NCBI GenBank assembly: GCA_023091665.1
Contig: JALJCQ010000001.1
Coordinates: 1,178,001-1,242,000 of the forward strand
DNA length: 64,000 nucleotides
Source of the DNA: Pythium myriotylum
Taxonomy: Eukaryota > Oomycota > Peronosporomycetes > Pythiales > Pythiaceae
Direction: 5' to 3'
Shown here: one piece after another, positions 10,466-19,648 of the stretch
Layout: every line of letters begins with the position of its first letter
Position numbering within the stretch: position 1 is the stretch's first letter
Notes under the pieces: model-generated
What the model saw: the letters and a program-made list of their open reading frames with translations, nothing else
Databases searched by the model: none
Told to the model about the DNA's origin: nothing
Position numbers and translations under genes: made by a program

Positions 10466-10963
10466 GCTCAAGGGTGCCAAAGAATGTTCAAGCGGCCAGC
10501 CTCTTCCTGCAACTACAGTAGGCAGCATGACCAAGATGGGCGTCGCTTCCGCTGCTCCTCCCGAGGTGTTCAGCACTTCGAACTTTTTGGCAATAAACCC
10601 ATCTTCACCAGTCCTGTTAGACTCATCTCATGGAAGGAGGCACGTTTCGAGACCAACTTGAAGTTCTACGATCAGCGAATCGGCGGGAACGGGAAGCAAG
10701 ACCAGACGCTTACCACAGCTGCGTGACCATCAGTCGGACAATGACTCCGCGACCCGACGCTGTGCTCAACGGCCTCGTCCAGAGGATCCAGACGTGCACG
10801 AGAGGGAAAGGACCCATTCTGTTGTTGACCCAGCTGAACGTACGTTTTCGATGATTTCCCGGCTCGCCAAGTTGGCGTCGGACGAGGCAGTGCGACGTGA
10901 TTCACGATGATTCATGCCTATTTAAACGGAACCAGACGCTCAAGGCTATCGCGATGCACAGTT
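10466..10963 (+). other. Intergenic; stop-interrupted open frame of unknown origin
   Basis: Downstream of START-FYVE 1, frame 0 stays open from 10466 to 10661, meets one TGA (10659-10661), then is open to about 10911 (contains RPRPEDPDVHERERTHS and FSMISRLAKLASDEAVRRDS). It resembles a decayed low-complexity tail more than a gene. No known domain. It could be a remnant of a further paralogue tail or chance. Confidence 0.25.
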
Positions 10964-11563
10964 TCACCTGAAGTTGTTTCTCCATCTGATCCCAACCTCG
11001 AGTTTGTGGAACTGGCATGAAGACAGGTCCGGCATCAACAACCGAGAGAGAACCGAAAGATCTTTGGTTCTGAGTCCGAACGAGCGCCTTTGCAGGATCA
11101 TCGGGGATGACCTTAGGCGCGGTCCAGTGTACTTTACGTTCTTCATCCAGTGCGCGGTCGCCTCCTTGACTGGAGTGTACTTTGGGCTATCCGTCCCCCA
11201 CCCATGTTGATGGAGCATGTAGTCCGCCGTAAAAGCTGGTAGGTGAATGTAGGGGACGAAGGGCTGCCAATCCGACAGGCGACTCACTTGATTCGTCGCG
11301 GTTGGCTCAGTCTCGCATGGGTCACAGTGGATTGCAACATGGCCCGGCAGTTCGATGAGTGAGCAACTGGACCAACTTTTTACGAACTCACTGTCCACAT
11401 TAATATAATGCATGGTGACGGACTCCCATGCAGATAATAGTCAATCATACTGAAATAGGAGTGACACTGGGTCGGACCTTTTCGTCGCGACGCATTACTC
11501 ACGAGGTTTCGAAAACCGTCGGACTTTTTCAGTGGGTCTTTGGCAGAGAGCATTGGTGAGTGG

Positions 11564-11620
11564 CAGAGAAAGGAGATGAAGTCACGCATTGTCAATGCGT
11601 GACTTCATCTCCTTTCTCTG
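11564..11620. repeat. Perfect palindrome, 28-bp arms, 1-nt centre
   Basis: Bases 11564-11591 are the exact reverse complement of 11593-11620, with a single T at 11592 between them. The arm reads cAGAGAAAGGAGATGAAGTC... and ends ACGCATTG. It abuts the second palindrome at base 11620. Confidence 0.95.
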
Positions 11621-11688
11621 AAATGTACCAAACATGAGGCCCTTCCACAATGCCGCATTGTGGAAGGGCCTCTTGTTTGGTACATTTC
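11620..11688. repeat. Near-perfect palindrome, 33-bp arms, one mismatch
   Basis: Bases 11620-11652 pair with 11656-11688 around CCG, with one T/A mismatch (ACATGAGG against the complement of CTCTTGT). Together with its neighbour it makes a double hairpin inside a protein-like region on the minus strand. Confidence 0.95.
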
Positions 11689-11967
11689 GCCGCGTCAGAG
11701 ACGCGTGGGTCGCCCCGCCGTCCACCTTCCATCGCCAAAACTTACCCAGAAACCGCGGTCCAATCCACTCAACTTACTCAACTCCACGCTTGACTTGTTA
11801 GTCACGGAGACTTCACCAATCTGAAAAGTTTGGATGATCGATAGTCGGATCGTTGAACTAAGGACTTCAATGGCCATCAGGGTTTGCTCGTCTGGACTGA
11901 AGACCGGCCAGCTGCAGTGTCGGAGACTCTGTCTTCCTCCTGGGTTCTTGTTCTTGTGAGGCATCAT

Positions 11968-12482
11968 TTCATTGCCGAAGAGGAGCGATCTTCTCTCTCT
12001 GGTCTCCGCGTTTCGCTGGGGGCGCCGTCCCCTCCAGCACCACCCAAGAGATCCGGTCCGGCACGTTAGTGTGGGCTCCTCGTTGCGTCAGTCACCCAAC
12101 CGCAAATCTCTGACCGAGTACTGTACTGTCCAGCGCGGCTCTTCGCCTCTCGTTCACAAGGAGAGACCCTGCCGAGACAAAAAACTCATCGGCGGTCGCG
12201 GTGTCGTCCTCCCACTCTCGGGCTCGGGCTCTTCCCCCTCCCTCGCTCCTCTCTCTTGCAGGTTGTATAGGAACCTGGCACGTCGCCCGCCAGATGCACG
12301 GCAATGCCACGTGGGCCGAGGACAGACAATCCACTCAACCGGAGACACCGCCATCATCATCATGACTCGTTTCTGCCACAGTCGTCGCCCCACCACAGAA
12401 AGAGCTCCGGTTCAGTGCCCGGTGTCTGATCGGGAAGCTCCTCACTTGAGCATTTGCACGGCGGCACTCTGCAGCGAGCACC
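11968..12482. other. Upstream region of START-FYVE 2
   Basis: About 515 bases between the ATG of the disturbed minus-strand locus and START-FYVE 2. GC-rich, with pyrimidine-rich blocks (around 12230-12260). No gene or repeat was recognised. Confidence 0.5.
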
Positions 12483-14642
12483 ATGCCGGCCGACTTCCCC
12501 GTGCCACGGTCCGAGATCCCGCGCGTCGAGGTGGGGCCCGAGGAGTACCTCGCGCGCAAGCTCCAGATGGAGGGCATGGTCGAGCGCATGGTCCAGGAGT
12601 ACGAGGAGTACAGCGAGGTCAACAAGCGCCACATCAACCTGCGCCGCTGGAAGCAGGTCGGCTCGCGTGAGCGCTGCAAGCTCTACCGCGAGCGTCCCAA
12701 GTACCAGACGGCCGTCGGCTCGCTCGGCAACTACAACACGACTGCGAGCCGCAAGCAGAGCTACGGTGCCTTCTCGCAGACGTCCTCCTCCTCCTGGCAT
12801 GACGACGCAGCGTCCGAGGATTCGTACGCTGGCCCTTCGTCCGTGCGGTCGGCCTCCGACTCGATCGGCTCGGGCTCGTACGGCCGAGGAGCCGGCCGCT
12901 CTCGACGCGGCACATCGTCTGTGCGCGACGGACCCGATCCGCAGAAGGAGACGCAGGTGATCGCCGACTCGATGCCTAAGATGCTTATGATCGGCGAGCG
13001 TCCCGGACGCATGGAGGATGCACTCCACTCGCTCGTGGCCCACAACCACGAGGAGCTCGCGTTCGCCGTCGTGTTCCTCCACCAAGATGTCGCCGACTGC
13101 GCTATCCTCAACAGCATGGAGATGCCGACAGAGGAAGAGCCATACCGCTACATGGGCTACAAGTGGTTTGTCAAGCCGTCGCCCGCATCAGCCATCTCCA
13201 TGATCGTCAAGAACCGCGACTCGATCTATATCGAGTACACTGGTGTGACCTCGACCCAATCGGGCGAGGTGCTCGGGTACCACATCATGCATTCGGTTGA
13301 TATTGAAGGCTTCCCCGACTTCCACGACCGCAACTGCGTGCGTACCTCGCAGTCCATGTGCTCGATCTACTACCAGAAGGAAGAAAACATGGTCGAGTTC
13401 TTCATGATGGGCAACGTCGACATCGGTGGCACCGTTGGCCAGACACCCTTCCGCGGCATGTTCATCGCCGACACCATGTTTGGCATGCCGCGCTCGATCG
13501 ACGCCGGCGAGGCCAAGCGCCTGACGGAACTCGTGAATGAGCGTCGACGCCAGCGTGCAGCGTCCGGTCGCAACAAGCTTGCGCCGCTTTGCCGTCTCTG
13601 TCGAAGCGAGAGGAAGGGTTTCAACCGCGTGACGCTCGTCCTGTGTGAGATCTGTGGCCACACGGTCTGCACACGCTGCCGCGTCCACAAGAAAGTCTTC
13701 GAGAGCGACGGCATTCTGGGCAAGTTCAACAAGTTTGACTGCTGTAAGACGTGCGTCGTGGACATCTCTAACATGCATCTGCCGCCGGCCAAGCCCATGC
13801 GCAACCAAATTCGCGTCCCTGTTGCCAGGGCAGTGAACCAGTCTCGTGGCCGCAACTGGACGGCGACCTCGGCGACGCTCTACGAGGACGAAATCGACGA
13901 CCAAGACGCCCCAACGCCCCAGCGTCTGCAGCAGTACCGTGAACACAGCAAGCTCAGCGTCGCGTCCACGGCAGCAACTGAAATGAGCTCGCAGCGGTCG
14001 GCGCTGCCGCCAGATACGTCGTTCGATGGCACGGCGTCGATGATCTCGGACGTTTCTGAGTTTGACCGATCGTTCGCGATCCTGGCCAACGAGACCGCCC
14101 AAATCGATCTGAACCGCGAGACCACTGGTCGAGACACCACCATCAGCTATGACGAGTACGACGATGACTGGCAGCCTGACTTTGCCAAGTCACAGATCGG
14201 CGGCTTCTCTCGTAGTCAGATCAACCAGGATCTGGCCAAGAGCCAGTCCCTCTACCCCAACCAAAACAACATGGTCGCGGTCTACAAGAAGAACGGCGCT
14301 TACGATCAGCACAGCCCGAGCGGCGATCACCAGTACGCGGTCGTGCCAGCGGACCGGTCGCGACGTATGCAGCGTCACGAGACCCAGATCGCACTGCCAC
14401 AACAACGCGTACCGGTAGCCGTGCACAACTCGTCTCACAAGGCCGGCCCACCGAACCTCCAGCGCACCCACTCGGGAGGCTCGGACTACTCGCGTGACGA
14501 CCTCATCAATCGCATGCAGCACCTCGCACAGCTCGCGGAGGCCACGTACAACACGACGCGCCACAACGAGAACCTGCTTAACGACATGCAGAACCAGAAG
14601 AAGCAGCCACTCGAGAGCCGCAACCGCTTCTTCTACTACTAA
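12483..14642 (+). CDS. START-like/FYVE-type zinc finger protein (copy 2)
   Basis: The longest of the three paralogues (719 residues, one exon, ATG 12483). N-terminal FPVPRSEIPRVEVGPEEYLARK and INLRRWKQVGSRER match the other copies. A Ser/Gly/Arg-rich insertion (about 75-160) precedes the START-like core: IGERPGRMEDAL, DVADCAIL, YRYMGYKWFVKP, YIEYTGVT, GYHIMHSVDIEGFPDFHDRNCVRTSQS. The FYVE-type finger (about 365-425) has CRLC, CEICGHTVCTRC and DCCKTC. A long Gln/Asn/Ser-rich tail ends in the conserved helix DLINRMQHLAQLAEATYNTTRHNENLL. Third-position GC is markedly higher than in copy 1. Lipid transfer or endosomal targeting is inferred from domains only. Confidence 0.87.
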   Translation: MPADFPVPRSEIPRVEVGPEEYLARKLQMEGMVERMVQEYEEYSEVNKRHINLRRWKQVGSRERCKLYRERPKYQTAVGSLGNYNTTASRKQSYGAFSQTSSSSWHDDAASEDSYAGPSSVRSASDSIGSGSYGRGAGRSRRGTSSVRDGPDPQKETQVIADSMPKMLMIGERPGRMEDALHSLVAHNHEELAFAVVFLHQDVADCAILNSMEMPTEEEPYRYMGYKWFVKPSPASAISMIVKNRDSIYIEYTGVTSTQSGEVLGYHIMHSVDIEGFPDFHDRNCVRTSQSMCSIYYQKEENMVEFFMMGNVDIGGTVGQTPFRGMFIADTMFGMPRSIDAGEAKRLTELVNERRRQRAASGRNKLAPLCRLCRSERKGFNRVTLVLCEICGHTVCTRCRVHKKVFESDGILGKFNKFDCCKTCVVDISNMHLPPAKPMRNQIRVPVARAVNQSRGRNWTATSATLYEDEIDDQDAPTPQRLQQYREHSKLSVASTAATEMSSQRSALPPDTSFDGTASMISDVSEFDRSFAILANETAQIDLNRETTGRDTTISYDEYDDDWQPDFAKSQIGGFSRSQINQDLAKSQSLYPNQNNMVAVYKKNGAYDQHSPSGDHQYAVVPADRSRRMQRHETQIALPQQRVPVAVHNSSHKAGPPNLQRTHSGGSDYSRDDLINRMQHLAQLAEATYNTTRHNENLLNDMQNQKKQPLESRNRFFYY

Positions 14643-16058
14643 GTGCCAACCACTCGTATGGCGTGCGGTGGACGTCGGAATCCACGGATAGAGCCACGCC
14701 GTGACATTCTGCTTGGTCGGTGTCTCCATGTCGTGCAGTCCTAAGTTAACCTCATCTGCGTAAATGGACGTGTGGACTTGTACGCTTTGGGTTTTTGTTT
14801 GGTCTCTCGCGCCGCGTGCGGGGAGAGGACGGCGTCTCGATTGAGCCCTTGGTGATCTAAGAATCGTCAGTGTCTAACGCGCAGTGTCCAACGCGTTGTT
14901 CTGGGCCGCCGTCGACTCAACGCAAAGCGAGCCTCGGTCGGTCTCGAAGCACAGAGCATGAGTCACGCCAGCAGTTGCCTCGCGACACCTGCCGCTGCAC
15001 CCATCAAACGCTTGAATCGTCCGTCTCTGGATTCAACGTCATCGGAGAAGTCCAGAGCTGTGCTGTCGTGCTTCAAGCAGATCATTCTCCGAGCTGAACG
15101 TCTTCCGCTCGAATGGACTCGTGCAACGAACGAGTCGAGAGGTGGCGTACGGTCTCAGGAGTTCGGACTCGGAAGCAATGCTCAACGTTTCGAGTCCAAG
15201 AGTGGATCCCCTCAACAAACTCGAGGATGCTGGAACCGACCCAGCTCTGTCGCTCTCGACCAACGAGTGAACTGATTACACTGTCCACGGCGTGGCTATC
15301 CAATGGGCTAGAGTGCTGCAATGGACAGCCGCCCCACTGCTAATGACTGTAGGGGGAAATACTGTTGGGCAAACCTCTAGTCAACCTTGGTTCAAGGTCA
15401 CGCATCAACGCTTCTGGTTGGGGACTCACCATTCCACTCGTTCAGCTAATTCAGTGGCCAGCCACGGTCTCAATTGCATTCTCCGAGTATGCGAGTGCCG
15501 GAATGCTGCCTCCCGAGGCCTCGCACTCGACCCTCCGGAGTGAAACCGATTCGAGATGCGCGTGCGACACATCGAATCACGCGGGAAGACGGACAACTCG
15601 CACCAGGATGCGCTGCGCCGCAACACGAGATGACTGCCCCACCGAGCTACTGCAATAGTCGGCAGAGATACTGACTTTGGAACGCGGCGCACATCCTTGG
15701 TGTCTCGCTTCTCCTCTCCACACATGGACGCTGCTCCTCCCACAACGCCACCCAGTTTCTCCTGTGAAATCCTCTGTGAAATCAACCTGCTGGCTGCTCC
15801 ACCTGGTCGGGCGACCGATGCTGAGACTCACGGATGGCAACAACGAGGAAAAAAAAGAAGCTCCGTGTGCCTGTCTGCCTCTCGTGTCCATGCTGTGACG
15901 ATGGAGGGATCTCAAGTGGGCCACTCTTCGCCTCCGAGGCTACACCAGCTTCCTGCCGGCTGGATTGATCACGCGCGCCGCGTCAGTCGCTGGCGGCACT
16001 GATTCTCAACTCCACGCGGCCAGTTCTCGCTTCTCGCTCACCACCAACTGCCTTGGTC
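14643..16058. other. Intergenic, no supported gene
   Basis: About 1.4 kb between START-FYVE copies 2 and 3. The open frames are all under 120 codons, overlap one another on both strands and show no domain. Nothing supports an RNA gene or a transposon. Confidence 0.5.
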
Positions 16059-17693
16059 ATGGCGCCGGCGTTCCCCGTTCTCCCGCGCTCGCAGGTGCCT
16101 CGAGTACGCGTTTCCGACGACGAATTCGCCCTGCGGAAGCAGCAGGCCGAGCAACTGCTCCACCAGACGCTGCAGGCGTACGACGACTTCGTCGATCGCA
16201 GCCGCAGCCAAATCGACGCCAAACGGTGGAAGCAAGAGACTGCGAAAGACCGACTCAAGCTCTTCAAGGAGCGCAAGCCGGCGGCGACTGACAAGCGGGC
16301 GTATCTGCTCACGGGCGAGACCAGCGGACGCGTTGAGGATGCGCTGTACGCGTTCTCGTGCGAGAGCCACATCGAGCATGCGCTGCTAACCCAGTTCCTG
16401 TACGAAGACATCGCGGACTGCAGCCTCCTGCGCATGCTAGAGAACGCGCGTGACGATGACCCCTACCGGTCACTCGCTTACAAGTGGTTTGTCAAAGCCT
16501 CCGGCATGAGCAAGAGCCGCGACGTCGTCTATCTCGAATACAGCGGCACGACTTGCACGAAAAACGGCAAGGAAATCGGATTCCACGTGCTGCATACTGT
16601 CGAGTTGGCCCAATTCCCTGAGTTTCGCGATCGCCAGTGCGTCCGTACGCCCCGCGGCGAGACAATTAGCACTCTCTTCCGCCAGATGACTGAGAACACT
16701 GTCGAAGTCTTCATGCAAGCCTCGTTGGACGCGTCGACTGGCCGAGGTCTCTTCAGTAGCTCTTCAAGTTCGTCTGCCTCAGTTTTCTCACCGGATACGT
16801 TAGTTGCGATTGCCAGCAATTCCATTAGCTGTGGCGAGGCCAAGCGACTCACGATGCTCATCGAAGAGTGCCGTCAGATTCGAGCGAGCCAGTCACGACA
16901 ACCAAGCATGTACAATTACCACGAAGAAGCCATCCTTTGCTCGATGTGCCGTCAGGAAAAGAAGAAGTTCAATGCGGTCACGCTCACCGACTGTGAGGTC
17001 TGCAGCGCGACAATCTGTAACAAATGCCGTGAGAATCGACGAATCTTCGTTTATGGCGACCGCACTATCACAGGCAAATTTGATCGCGTGAGCTGCTGCC
17101 AGACATGCGCTTTTAATGCTGCGCGCATCCGCCCGGAGGTGCCGGCGTGGGCCAAACGCGAGTCTTCCTCAACCACGAGTAGTAACGACAATGCTTCCGC
17201 GTCTTATCCCCAGACACGGTCTGGTAGCGTGGCGTCAACCGTCACCTCGGATATGGCCTCGTCATTTGACGCATTTGCGATCGGTTCGTCGTCAGTGCGC
17301 TCTTCCGCGTTTCCAACGGAAGGAGAAGATGACATTAGTTCCGCTCAAGTCAACAAATCCATGGCAAGATTATCAATCGATAGTGTCGACGTCGATTCAC
17401 GGGTGTCTGTGGACAGTGTGGATTTTATCAACGTCGTGGACAGGAATGAGCACGACTCTCATGACATTAGTTCCTTGGTCGTGAGCACCAAGCGCCCGTC
17501 CCGACCGACAGAATTGCAGGGCTGCATTCAGACGCCTGATGGAATGGACTCTCAAGCAGCGTACACACACCAAATGCAGCTCTACTTGCGCATGCAGCAG
17601 CTGACCCAACTCGCCGAGCAGACGTACCATACCGCTCGGCAGCAAGGACCGATTCCGCCACCGCCGATGCCCAAATGGCCAGGCCACCCGTGA
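16059..17693 (+). CDS. START-like/FYVE-type zinc finger protein (copy 3)
   Basis: 544 residues, one exon. The start is the ATG at 16059 (MAPAFPVLPRSQVPRVRV); the frame extends 6 nt further only with TTG. The START-like core runs about 85-290: LTGETSGRVEDALYAF, DIADCSLL, YRSLAYKWFVKASG, YLEYSGTT, GFHVLHTVELAQFPEF. The FYVE-type finger follows at about 290-355 (CSMC, CEVCSATICNKC, SCCQTC). The C-terminus keeps the family helix (QLYLRMQQLTQLAEQTYHTARQQ). A Ser-rich loop (SSSSSSSASVF) sits within the core, where copy 1 has a different insertion. Same orientation as copies 1 and 2, consistent with tandem duplication and subsequent divergence. Confidence 0.86.
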   Translation: MAPAFPVLPRSQVPRVRVSDDEFALRKQQAEQLLHQTLQAYDDFVDRSRSQIDAKRWKQETAKDRLKLFKERKPAATDKRAYLLTGETSGRVEDALYAFSCESHIEHALLTQFLYEDIADCSLLRMLENARDDDPYRSLAYKWFVKASGMSKSRDVVYLEYSGTTCTKNGKEIGFHVLHTVELAQFPEFRDRQCVRTPRGETISTLFRQMTENTVEVFMQASLDASTGRGLFSSSSSSSASVFSPDTLVAIASNSISCGEAKRLTMLIEECRQIRASQSRQPSMYNYHEEAILCSMCRQEKKKFNAVTLTDCEVCSATICNKCRENRRIFVYGDRTITGKFDRVSCCQTCAFNAARIRPEVPAWAKRESSSTTSSNDNASASYPQTRSGSVASTVTSDMASSFDAFAIGSSSVRSSAFPTEGEDDISSAQVNKSMARLSIDSVDVDSRVSVDSVDFINVVDRNEHDSHDISSLVVSTKRPSRPTELQGCIQTPDGMDSQAAYTHQMQLYLRMQQLTQLAEQTYHTARQQGPIPPPPMPKWPGHP

Positions 17694-17874
17694 TGACAAG
17701 AATTTGAACCGTATTTACACAGCAATTGATTCTTTTTTAATGCAGACAAAGATCTGAACGAGAGGACGTTGGTGCTTCCTTTGTTCTGTGACTTGCACGA
17801 GCTGTATCACGAAGAGGCGCGGTCTACTTGAGCCTCCCCAGGCAAGCAGTACAACTACATCGAGCCTCGACAGC

Positions 17875-18603
17875 ATGGCGTCCCTGCGTGTGACGCTAAT
17901 ACGTGCCTGCGATCTCGTCTCGAGCGATTCCGGGCTCGAAGGCGTCCACAGTGATCCCTTCGTTGTCTTTCGCGTGGGGAAAGAAGCTCAGCAGAGCAGC
18001 TGCATTCCTCAGCAGCTCAATCCTGAATGGCACCCGCGCGAGTGCTTCGAGTTTCCGACTGCACGTCCAATCGAAGATGTCCTTCGCGTTGATGTTTTCG
18101 ACTACGACACATTTAATGAGCACGATCTTATCGGCACGCTCGTGCTTCCAGTATCCAAGTACGTCGAGCATCCAAATATCCCTCAGCACGAGATATTCCA
18201 CCTTGACGTCCCAGACATCTATGCATCACAAGGCTGCACGAGTACTCTAGAATTAGAAGTCTGCTTTCTCACTGATGCGCGGGACGGGTGCGTGACGCTT
18301 CGATTGTGGGAGAACGAAGTTTGGACATTGACAACGGGGTGGGTCGCGTCCGACACCGAGGTGTATCGCCGCTACTCTGCCTATGATGACTCGGTGACAT
18401 CCAACCGCTTTGAGATCGCAGCTCCACCTGTCCCCGACGGCATGGAAGGCAATGGCTGGGGCTACGTTCAGGGAGCCAACCGCGGCGATGATGGATGGGT
18501 CTACGCGTACAATTTTCTTGGCCCATTCACGGCCGAGAAAACCTTCAATAGCTACGTTCGACGTCGGATGTGGGAGAACAAGTGCATGGCAACACGAGGC
18601 TGA
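17875..18603 (+). CDS. C2-DysF domain protein (copy 2)
   Basis: 242 residues, one exon, start ATG 17875 (MASLRVTLIRACDL); the open frame begins earlier only with non-ATG codons. The C2 domain covers about 1-140 (HSDPFVVFRVG, LNPEWHPRECFEF, VDVFDYDTFNEHDLIGTLVLP). DysF pieces follow: LRLWENEVWTLTTGW, SAYDDSVTSNRFEIAAP, GWGYVQGANRGDDGWVYAYNF and VRRRMWENKC. The layout equals copy 1, and copy 3 follows 140 nt downstream in the same orientation. DysF domains occur in peroxins and dysferlins that act on membranes; no transmembrane anchor is present here. Confidence 0.85.
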   Translation: MASLRVTLIRACDLVSSDSGLEGVHSDPFVVFRVGKEAQQSSCIPQQLNPEWHPRECFEFPTARPIEDVLRVDVFDYDTFNEHDLIGTLVLPVSKYVEHPNIPQHEIFHLDVPDIYASQGCTSTLELEVCFLTDARDGCVTLRLWENEVWTLTTGWVASDTEVYRRYSAYDDSVTSNRFEIAAPPVPDGMEGNGWGYVQGANRGDDGWVYAYNFLGPFTAEKTFNSYVRRRMWENKCMATRG

Positions 18604-18743
18604 ATAAGACTGATCGATGCTTTGGCTATTGTTGGGTTGGAAGGCAAAGATACTACCACGTTGATATGGTTTTTTGTTGCCCAATCTCGACCTTGCATTT
18701 CGTGATCTGACTTCGGATAGTCTCATCGACGACCTCAAACACG

Positions 18744-19505
18744 ATGTATACCGTACGAATCACTCTATCCCATGCCACAGATCTTGCAGCGAGTGACTAC
18801 AACGGCAAAAGTGACCCCTACGTGACGTTTGAAGTGGATGGTCGCCTTGCTCGGAGCTCATGCCGTCCTGCCACGTGTGATCCCCACTGGATACCCCAAG
18901 AGCACTTTGACTTCAAGATTACGGATCCCATTAGTGCTCAACTCATAGTTAAAGTGTACGATCACGATCTCATATCCAAGGACGATCTCCTCGGTACGGC
19001 AATGATTGCGCTGAAGGACTTCGTCGCAACCGATAGCGCAAAGATACTCGAGACGAGTGCGTTTTCACTTGTTGTTCCACAGGAATTCCACCGCCACCAG
19101 CAGAAAAGCTAACTCTTCCTTTCGGTGCGAGTTGTTCCTCTCGATATCATTGACATAGTGCAAGAGATGTGGGAGAACGAAACTTGGGTCGTCGGTAAAG
19201 GCTGGTGCTCTGGTGAAGGTACGCTAGTCCACCACCGAGCACGGTGGAGCTCAGAGGACGGCGTTGTCTCCTCTCATGAGTTTGAGAAGGCTGCACCTAA
19301 AATGCCAAACGGATATGAGAGCCCAGGATGGACCTACTCGATCGGCAGAGGGGATCCTGAAGGATGGTATTACGCAACGACATTTGCGGGGCCGTGGTAC
19401 GACAAAAAGCACGCATTGGCAATGGTACGTCGGCGCAAATGGGTAAATATTTGCCGTCGCACCAAACATGACGGCTCGCCGCGCCACTCTCAATCAGTGA
19501 GCTAG
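18744..19505 (+). pseudogene. C2-DysF protein (copy 3), interrupted by in-frame TAA
   Basis: The C2 half (18744-19112, 122 residues: YTVRITLSHATDLAASD, GKSDPYVTFEV, VKVYDHDLISKDDLLGTAMI) ends at TAA 19110-19112. The DysF half continues in exactly the same frame (19113-19505: MWENETWVVGKGW, SSHEFEKAAPKMPNG, GWTYSIGRGDPEGWYYATTF, VRRRKWVNIC). Total span is 254 codons, close to copies 1 and 2 (239 and 242 residues), and the two halves align to one continuous paralogue. No GT-AG intron that would remove the TAA is evident. The simplest reading is a recent nonsense change. A C2-only product, readthrough or a base-call error are alternatives. Confidence 0.6.
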
Positions 19506-19648
19506 CTCTTCACCTTGAATACACCCCAACCCTCTTTCGTTTCAAGGCGCGTCGGATTGCCTATTTCCGTACGCCTCAGCAGGCGCCTTGACGCTGTCTC
19601 ACAGTCTCCATCTTTTCGCGCACCATCAGGCCCATCGATTGCACGTGG

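Larger units (their letters stand above)
10964..11967 (-). pseudogene. Disturbed minus-strand gene containing twin palindromes
   Basis: Not recognised. Three protein-like segments lie in order on the minus strand. First, 11746-11967 (ATG 11967; contains WPVFSPDEQTLMAIEVLS), followed by a good GTAAGT donor. Second, a segment around 11505-11595 (MRDFISFLCHSPMLSAKDP) followed by GTGAGT and, 51 nt later, TATTTCAG. Third, 10964-11413 (contains HGWGTDSPKYTPVKEATAHW), with another GTGAGT at its start. I could not join these into one uninterrupted frame: the second segment and the exon after TTTCAG differ in phase, and palindromic sequence at 11564-11688 brings in a TGA at 11605-11607. An alternative splice (intron 11672-11745) reads through the left palindrome for 29 codons and then stops. 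Most likely a decayed gene; an unusual intact structure is not excluded. Confidence 0.4.

Noticed and set aside
11564..11688. Twin palindromes as transcription terminators or a MITE
   Set aside because: No bacterial-type T tract and this is nuclear eukaryotic DNA. No target-site duplication or terminal-repeat arrangement was found; the arms are explained by inverted copies of local sequence.
15426..15924. Overlapping frames in the gap before START-FYVE 3
   Set aside because: Several registers on both strands are equally open, none has a domain, and no splice pattern joins them.
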